NCBI GenBank assembly: GCA_945910925.1
Contig: CAMDZX010000008.1
Span: 1 to 26,436, forward strand
Reading direction: 5' to 3'
Source: an uncultured bacterium
Lineage (GTDB): Bacteria > Cyanobacteriota > Vampirovibrionia > Gastranaerophilales > Gastranaerophilaceae
Length of the DNA: 26,436 bases
Shown: piece by piece, positions 22,543 to 26,436 of the stretch
How the letters are laid out: the number at the start of each line of letters is the position of its first letter
How positions within the stretch are numbered: position 1 is the first letter of the stretch
Notes under the pieces: generated by a model
What the model was told of the DNA's origin: nothing
Seen by the model: only the letters and a program-made list of their open reading frames with translations
Database searches by the model: none
Translations under genes and position numbers: made by a program

Positions 22543-22815
22543 TTATTTATTACAACCTGTTATAAAATTTTTCAATCGATTAAATATCATCTGAAATTTT
22601 TCTTTTAAAGATGGTTTGAAATGTTTATCTATGTATTTATCAATTTTTTCTTTTGGCAAGATTCTGCCTGTTGCAAGGTAAACATTTCTTGGCATTAAAT
22701 CAGGATGTTTCTCATAAAACTTCGGACTGTTAACATCAATTCTACATTTAGAACGTCTTTTATTTTGTGTATTCAACATTTTCTTAGTTTCATCAGATAA
22801 TCTGAATTTAATCAT
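22543..22815 (-). CDS. Unknown small basic protein in the fab operon
   Basis: 90 aa, not recognised. It is rich in Lys and Arg, with a central DVNSPKFYEKHPDLMPRNVY and a helical C terminus (KPSLKEKFQMIFNRLKNFI). There is no signal peptide, membrane helix or known motif. It starts 1 nt after the fabD stop and is probably coupled to it; the only ribosome-site candidate is GGGG within the fabD end. Together with the ORF6N gene it makes a two-gene insert between fabD and fabG. Confidence 0.6.
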   Translation of the reverse strand: MIKFRLSDETKKMLNTQNKRRSKCRIDVNSPKFYEKHPDLMPRNVYLATGRILPKEKIDKYIDKHFKPSLKEKFQMIFNRLKNFITGCNK

Positions 22816-22816
22816 A

Positions 22817-23764
22817 CTAAACCCCTACAAGTTCTTCCTTTAAGGCTGTAACAGTTGCATCCAGAGATTCTTTATCATACACATTGTATGTTGTAATTTC
22901 GGAATTAATCTTTCTGTTCAGACCTGCAAGCACCTTACCCGGTCCGATTTCTATAAATGTATCAACGCCTTCCGAAATCATCTTTTCGATAGTTTGTGTC
23001 CAATGAACAGATGAATAGATTTGTCTTGGCATTTTTGATTTAAAATCAGAAGCCAAAGTTGTTGGTTCTGCATCAACGTTTGTTATAACAGGCAATTTTG
23101 CATCAGAAAGAGCGAATTCCGATACAAAACCTTCAAATTCTTTTCCTGCATTTTCCATAAATTTGGAATGGAAAGCACCTGATACTGCAAGCGGAACAAC
23201 TTTTCTTACACCTGCCGCTTTCAACAATTCGGATGCTTTATTAACCGCGTCACTATCACCTGTTATAACAACCTGAACAGGTGAATTATAGTTAGCAATA
23301 TCTACGTATCCGACAGAGGATGCTTCTTCTAAAGCTTTTTCAACCGCACCTTCAGGAGCATTCAAAACCGCAGCCATCGAACCGCCTTTAGTTTCGGACA
23401 TCAAATCCGCTCTTTTTTGGATAAGTTTCAACGTATCTTCCAATGACATAACACCTGCCGTATACATTGCACAATACTCACCCAAACTGTGACCTGCCGT
23501 ATAAGAAGGTGTAATATCGAGTTCAGATTTTAGAGCTTCCATCGCCGCAATTGACATTGTAACAATAGAAGGCTGCGTATTAACTGTTTGTTTTAAATCT
23601 TCTTCAGGACCTTCAAAACACATTTTTGTAATACTTTTATTAAGAACTCTGTCTGCTGTATCAAAAACATTTTTTGCAGACACATAATTATCATACAAAT
23701 CTTTTCCCATGCCAACAGATTGAGAACCCTGCCCCGGGAATAAAAAAGCTACTTTTTTAGTCAT
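22817..23764 (-). CDS. fabD: Malonyl-CoA:ACP transacylase
   Basis: 315 aa, full length. It moves malonyl from CoA to ACP. It has FLFPGQGSQSVGMG (7-20), the nucleophile S93 in GHSLGEY, the arginine in QKRADLM and the catalytic His in SGAFHSKFM. AAAGGAG lies 5 nt before the ATG. It follows fabH by 30 nt in the fab operon. Confidence 0.97.
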   Translation of the reverse strand: MTKKVAFLFPGQGSQSVGMGKDLYDNYVSAKNVFDTADRVLNKSITKMCFEGPEEDLKQTVNTQPSIVTMSIAAMEALKSELDITPSYTAGHSLGEYCAMYTAGVMSLEDTLKLIQKRADLMSETKGGSMAAVLNAPEGAVEKALEEASSVGYVDIANYNSPVQVVITGDSDAVNKASELLKAAGVRKVVPLAVSGAFHSKFMENAGKEFEGFVSEFALSDAKLPVITNVDAEPTTLASDFKSKMPRQIYSSVHWTQTIEKMISEGVDTFIEIGPGKVLAGLNRKINSEITTYNVYDKESLDATVTALKEELVGV

Positions 23765-23794
23765 AATTACTCCTTTAATACCAGAATAAATATT

Positions 23795-24805
23795 CTAGCA
23801 GATACCTTCTCTTAACCTAACAATAGCACCGCCCCATGTCATGCCTGCACCAAAACCGCATAACACACCGATTGACGGAAGTTTTACTTTTCCTTTTTCT
23901 ACACCTTCTGCCAACGCAATCGGAATTGATGCCGCAGAAGTGTTGCCGTAGTATTTTATATTAGAAACGACTTTTTCATCGGAATAGCCAAGTCTTTCTT
24001 GAACAGCTTGAATAATTCTCATATTTGCCTGATGTGGGATTAAGTAATCAATATCATCAGCTTTTAGACCTGCGTTAGATATCAGTTCTTCAACATATTG
24101 AGGCAAAACTTTTGCTACAAAAACATAAACACCTTTACCGTTCATTTTTATTCCGGGTTTTTGATACTCATTTGGTTCAACTAACGGACAATTCTTGCCA
24201 GTCAAAGGAAGTTCAATCAAATAACCATGATTCCCGTCAGCTTTTATATCTATTGCGATAATGTCGTCTACTCCGTCTTCAGAAGCGGTTACAACCATTG
24301 CGCCTGCTCCGTCGCCGAATAAAATAGATGTGCTACGATCAGTCCAGTCTAACAGTCTGGAATTGTTATCTGTTGCAACAAGTAAAATAGTCTTGTACAT
24401 GCCGGATGCTATGTATGCTTTTGCAATACTCAAAGCATAAATAAGTCCTGAGCATGCCGCAGTAATATCAAATGCAGGAATGTGTTTTTTTATACCTAAT
24501 CTTTTGTGGATATGGCAACCGATTGCAGGATATAAATCCGGCGGTGCAGAAGACGCTGCAATTATTAAATCTATTGTTTCGGGATTGATTCCTGATTTGT
24601 CAATGGCATTTTGTGCAGCCTGAAACCCTAAATCAATAGCATTTTCTTCGCCTGAAACAACACGACGTTCTTTGATTCCGGTTCTTGAATAAATCCATTC
24701 GTCAGATGTTTCATAAAGTTTTGTTAAATCATCGTTTGTAACAACAGTTTCAGGTAATGCGTAACCAACACCTGCAATTCTTAACGGAATCAAATTATTT
24801 GTCAT
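23795..24805 (-). CDS. fabH: Beta-ketoacyl-ACP synthase III
   Basis: 336 aa, full length. It starts fatty-acid synthesis by joining an acyl-CoA primer to malonyl-ACP. The triad is C118 in DITAACSGL, H258 in LIPHQANMRI and N288 in YYGNTSAASIP. SDEWIYSRTGI (34-44) is the usual N-terminal signature. It starts 8 nt after plsX, with AGGGGAT as ribosome site overlapping the plsX stop. Confidence 0.97.
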   Translation of the reverse strand: MTNNLIPLRIAGVGYALPETVVTNDDLTKLYETSDEWIYSRTGIKERRVVSGEENAIDLGFQAAQNAIDKSGINPETIDLIIAASSAPPDLYPAIGCHIHKRLGIKKHIPAFDITAACSGLIYALSIAKAYIASGMYKTILLVATDNNSRLLDWTDRSTSILFGDGAGAMVVTASEDGVDDIIAIDIKADGNHGYLIELPLTGKNCPLVEPNEYQKPGIKMNGKGVYVFVAKVLPQYVEELISNAGLKADDIDYLIPHQANMRIIQAVQERLGYSDEKVVSNIKYYGNTSAASIPIALAEGVEKGKVKLPSIGVLCGFGAGMTWGGAIVRLREGIC

Positions 24806-24813
24806 ACTATCCC

Positions 24814-25869
24814 CTAGCCCTCTATAAATTCGGAAATCTTCTTGTTAACGCCTGTTTCAACCGCCTCTTTTGCGACTCTGACAGCGTTCTTAATAGCGTA
24901 AGCCTTACTTCTTCCGTGAGATATTACTGTTATACCTTTAACCCCAAGAAGCAGCGCTCCTCCAAATTCCTCATAATTAATTTTTTCATAAATACGTCGC
25001 ATGAAAGGTTTTGCAAGCATACCAATAATTGCACCTACAAAGTCAGATTTAAACTCTGCCTTAATCATTCTGAATAACATAGAAGAAGTACCTTCTGTTA
25101 TTTTTAGTGCAACGTTACCGACAAAACCGTCACAAACCACAACATCGCAAACATTCAGGAATATTTCACGCCCTTCAATGTTTCCGACGAAATTCATATT
25201 TTCTTGTTCTTGCTCTAATAATTTGTATGTATTTTGAGCAAGTTCGTTACCCTTACCTGCTTCTTCACCGATGTTCAAAACCCCGACTCTCGGATTTTCT
25301 ACTCCAAGAACATTCTTTGAAAAAGTAAGCCCCATAATAGCGAACTGTTTTAACATCTGTGGAGTACAACTACTGTTTGCACCCGCATCAATAACAACAA
25401 TCGGTTTTTTCATTGTAGGCAAAGTAACCGCAATAGCAGGTCTTTCGATTCCCGGGATACGTCCCAAACCGAACAAACTTGATGCCATTGCAGCACCTGT
25501 TGAGCCTGCTGCAACAACGGCATCTGAACTGCCTTTTGCAACCGCATCAACTGCCAAAACGATGGATGATTTTTTCTTCTTACGAATAGCTTGTCCCGGA
25601 GCCTCGCCCATTTCGATGATTTCTGATGCGTGCGTAATCTTGATATCCAATTTCTTTACATCAACACGAACTCGTCTTTTTCGTCCGCCCTTGCCGCAAT
25701 CCGAATATATACCTTCTTGTTCAATCTGGTCTAAAACTTGTTCTATCTGATCTTGTTTTCCGACCAATTCCAATCCGACACCATACTCAGATGCTGCCCA
25801 TACTGCACCCGCAACTATCTCAAACGGAGCGTGGTCACCACCCATTGCATCAATTGCTATTCTTGTCAT
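24814..25869 (-). CDS. plsX: Phosphate acyltransferase
   Basis: 351 aa, full length. PlsX makes acyl-phosphate from acyl-ACP for phospholipid synthesis. It has MTRIAIDAMGGDHAPFEIV at the N terminus, VAAGSTGAAMA, VLNIGEEAGKGNELA, VCDGFVGNVALK and GALLLGVKG. An insert around residues 63-70 (GKGGRKRRVRV) is basic and not usual for PlsX. AGAGGGTGAT precedes the ATG. It follows rpmF by 27 nt. Confidence 0.97.
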   Translation of the reverse strand: MTRIAIDAMGGDHAPFEIVAGAVWAASEYGVGLELVGKQDQIEQVLDQIEQEGIYSDCGKGGRKRRVRVDVKKLDIKITHASEIIEMGEAPGQAIRKKKKSSIVLAVDAVAKGSSDAVVAAGSTGAAMASSLFGLGRIPGIERPAIAVTLPTMKKPIVVIDAGANSSCTPQMLKQFAIMGLTFSKNVLGVENPRVGVLNIGEEAGKGNELAQNTYKLLEQEQENMNFVGNIEGREIFLNVCDVVVCDGFVGNVALKITEGTSSMLFRMIKAEFKSDFVGAIIGMLAKPFMRRIYEKINYEEFGGALLLGVKGITVISHGRSKAYAIKNAVRVAKEAVETGVNKKISEFIEG

Positions 25870-25896
25870 ATCACCCTCTATCCTTTAACAGATTAA

Positions 25897-26241
25897 TTAT
25901 TTTTCTTCTTTTTCTTCTTCAATAGCAGGAGCTTCTTCAGTTGTTTCTTCAACTTTTGCTTCTTCTACAACAGTTTCTTCAACCTTTTCTTCTGCTTTCT
26001 TAGAAGATTTTTTAGTAGATTTTTTTGCAGGTTTCTTTTCTTCCTTAGCAACTTCTACTGTTTTCTTATCTTTTAAACTTACAGGTTCACCTTTGTAGTG
26101 TCCGCAAGCTGTACATACTGTGTGAGCCAAAACCGGTTCTCCGCAATTTGAACAAATTGTAGTTTCAGGCTTTGTAGCTTTCCAGTTTGCTCTTCTTTTG
26201 CCTTGTGCGCTATGTCCTGTTCTTTTCTTTGGTACTGCCAT
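25897..26241 (-). CDS. rpmF: 50S ribosomal protein bL32 with long charged C-terminal extension
   Basis: 114 aa. The first 60 residues are ordinary bL32: MAVPKKRTGHSAQGKRRANW, then a four-cysteine zinc ribbon CSNCGEP...CTACGHYKG. The usual protein ends near here (about 57-60 aa). This one goes on for some 54 residues, first Lys-rich (AKEEKKPAKKSTKKSSKK), then Glu-rich (EEKVEETVVEEAKVEETTEE). The frame and stop are clean. The position yceD-rpmF-plsX is the classic one. AAAGG lies about 10 nt before the ATG. Confidence 0.95.
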   Translation of the reverse strand: MAVPKKRTGHSAQGKRRANWKATKPETTICSNCGEPVLAHTVCTACGHYKGEPVSLKDKKTVEVAKEEKKPAKKSTKKSSKKAEEKVEETVVEEAKVEETTEEAPAIEEEKEEK

Positions 26242-26258
26242 TTTTCTTATACCTTTCT

Positions 26259-26264
26259 ATTATA
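26259..26264 (-). promoter_or_regulatory. Candidate -10 box ahead of rpmF
   Basis: TATAAT on the minus strand between the DUF177 stop and rpmF, giving a leader of about 11 nt with AAAGG. No -35 is visible; it may be an internal promoter for the fab operon or chance in AT-rich sequence. Confidence 0.35.
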
Positions 26265-26273
26265 TTACTTCGA

Positions 26274-26436
26274 CTATTTTTCTATCTTTATTGTTTTAAA
26301 TATATCCATCCGTTCATCGTGGACTTTGAAAGAATCATCTTTTTCAAAGAAATCCTCTTTACAATTTATACCACAAACTTTTTTATTTGGTAACTCTAAT
26401 ATTACAGATTGATACAATAAGTCATAAATATCAATC
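26274..26436 (-). CDS. yceD: DUF177/YceD-family protein, C-terminal end only (5' end outside window)
   Basis: The minus strand from the window edge to a TAG at 26274 is open for 53 codons. It reads YDLLYQSVILELPNKKVCGI, then NCKEDFFEKDDSFKV and HDERMDIFKTIKI, which matches the C terminus of DUF177 (R/Y-Q-x-x-L-x-L-P-x-x-x-x-C-x-x-x-C-K, then D-x-R-x-x-x-L/F). DUF177 proteins normally stand just before rpmF and are linked to 23S rRNA/ribosome assembly. The second Cys pair seen in many members is absent here. The gap to rpmF is 32 nt. Confidence 0.85.
   Translation of the reverse strand, partial: IDIYDLLYQSVILELPNKKVCGINCKEDFFEKDDSFKVHDERMDIFKTIKIEK

Noticed and set aside
22233..22815. A prophage or IS insertion in the fab operon
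   Set aside because: No integrase, transposase, terminal repeats or target duplication is visible; both genes follow the operon direction and spacing.
1..26436. CRISPR array
   Set aside because: No regularly spaced direct repeats; the only tandem repeats are the decayed tRNA-Lys units.

Overview
The window is AT-rich bacterial chromosome, densely coded and mostly on the minus strand. It combines a flagellar cap gene (fliD), a four-domain S1 gene directly behind ispH, a complete type II fatty-acid operon of the order DUF177-rpmF-plsX-fabH-fabD-fabG-acpP-fabF, and several lineage-type proteins I cannot name. My best guess is a gut Vampirovibrionia/Melainabacteria (Gastranaerophilales) genome. 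This is an inference from gene content and style; a low-GC member of another phylum is not excluded.

Layout. 1-3.5 kb: 5' part of fliD (minus, running off the left edge behind a good sigma70-type promoter), an orphan OLD-type TOPRIM protein (minus) and a divergent protein with a papain-like Cys/His/Asn arrangement (plus). 3.7-5.2 kb: gltX, ending in a long bidirectional terminator. 5.2-8.7 kb: a small sugar/glycan cassette, with an HpcH/HpaI-type aldolase, a HAD phosphatase and an NAD-dependent epimerase in one minus-strand operon, divergent from a family 2 glycosyltransferase. 8.7-12.9 kb (minus): a PilZ protein, a small beta-rich protein, a two-gene ion-driven motor that resembles ZorA/ZorB more than MotA/MotB, and a DUF711 protein overlapping the motor operon's end. 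12.9-14.9 kb (minus): a single-domain response regulator overlapping anmK, then a dCMP-deaminase-type gene. 15.2-17.2 kb (plus): ispH-rpsA with palindromes around the promoter. 17.2-19.8 kb: a small unknown protein, a secreted CsgG/TolB-N-like protein, one intact tRNA-Lys(UUU) set among decayed and inverted copies of itself, and a small proline-run protein with an internal repeat. 19.8-26.4 kb (minus): the fatty-acid operon, with two extra genes (a 90-aa unknown and a truncated ORF6N protein) lodged between fabD and fabG.

How it fits together. gltX, rpsA, rpmF, tRNA-Lys, ispH and fab/plsX are housekeeping. fliD, the receiver protein and the PilZ protein suggest motility and c-di-GMP control, but the motor pair has three membrane segments and ZorA-like sequence signatures, so it need not be the flagellar stator. 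No CRISPR array, insertion sequence, integrase or rRNA was seen. The most unusual items are the ZorAB-like motor without Zorya effectors behind a palindromic operator-like site, three genes whose -10 box lies exactly 6 nt before the start codon (probable leaderless mRNAs), the tRNA-Lys fold-back and decay array, the ORF6N gene with a perfect 27-nt palindrome inside the fab operon, and a bL32 of twice the usual length.
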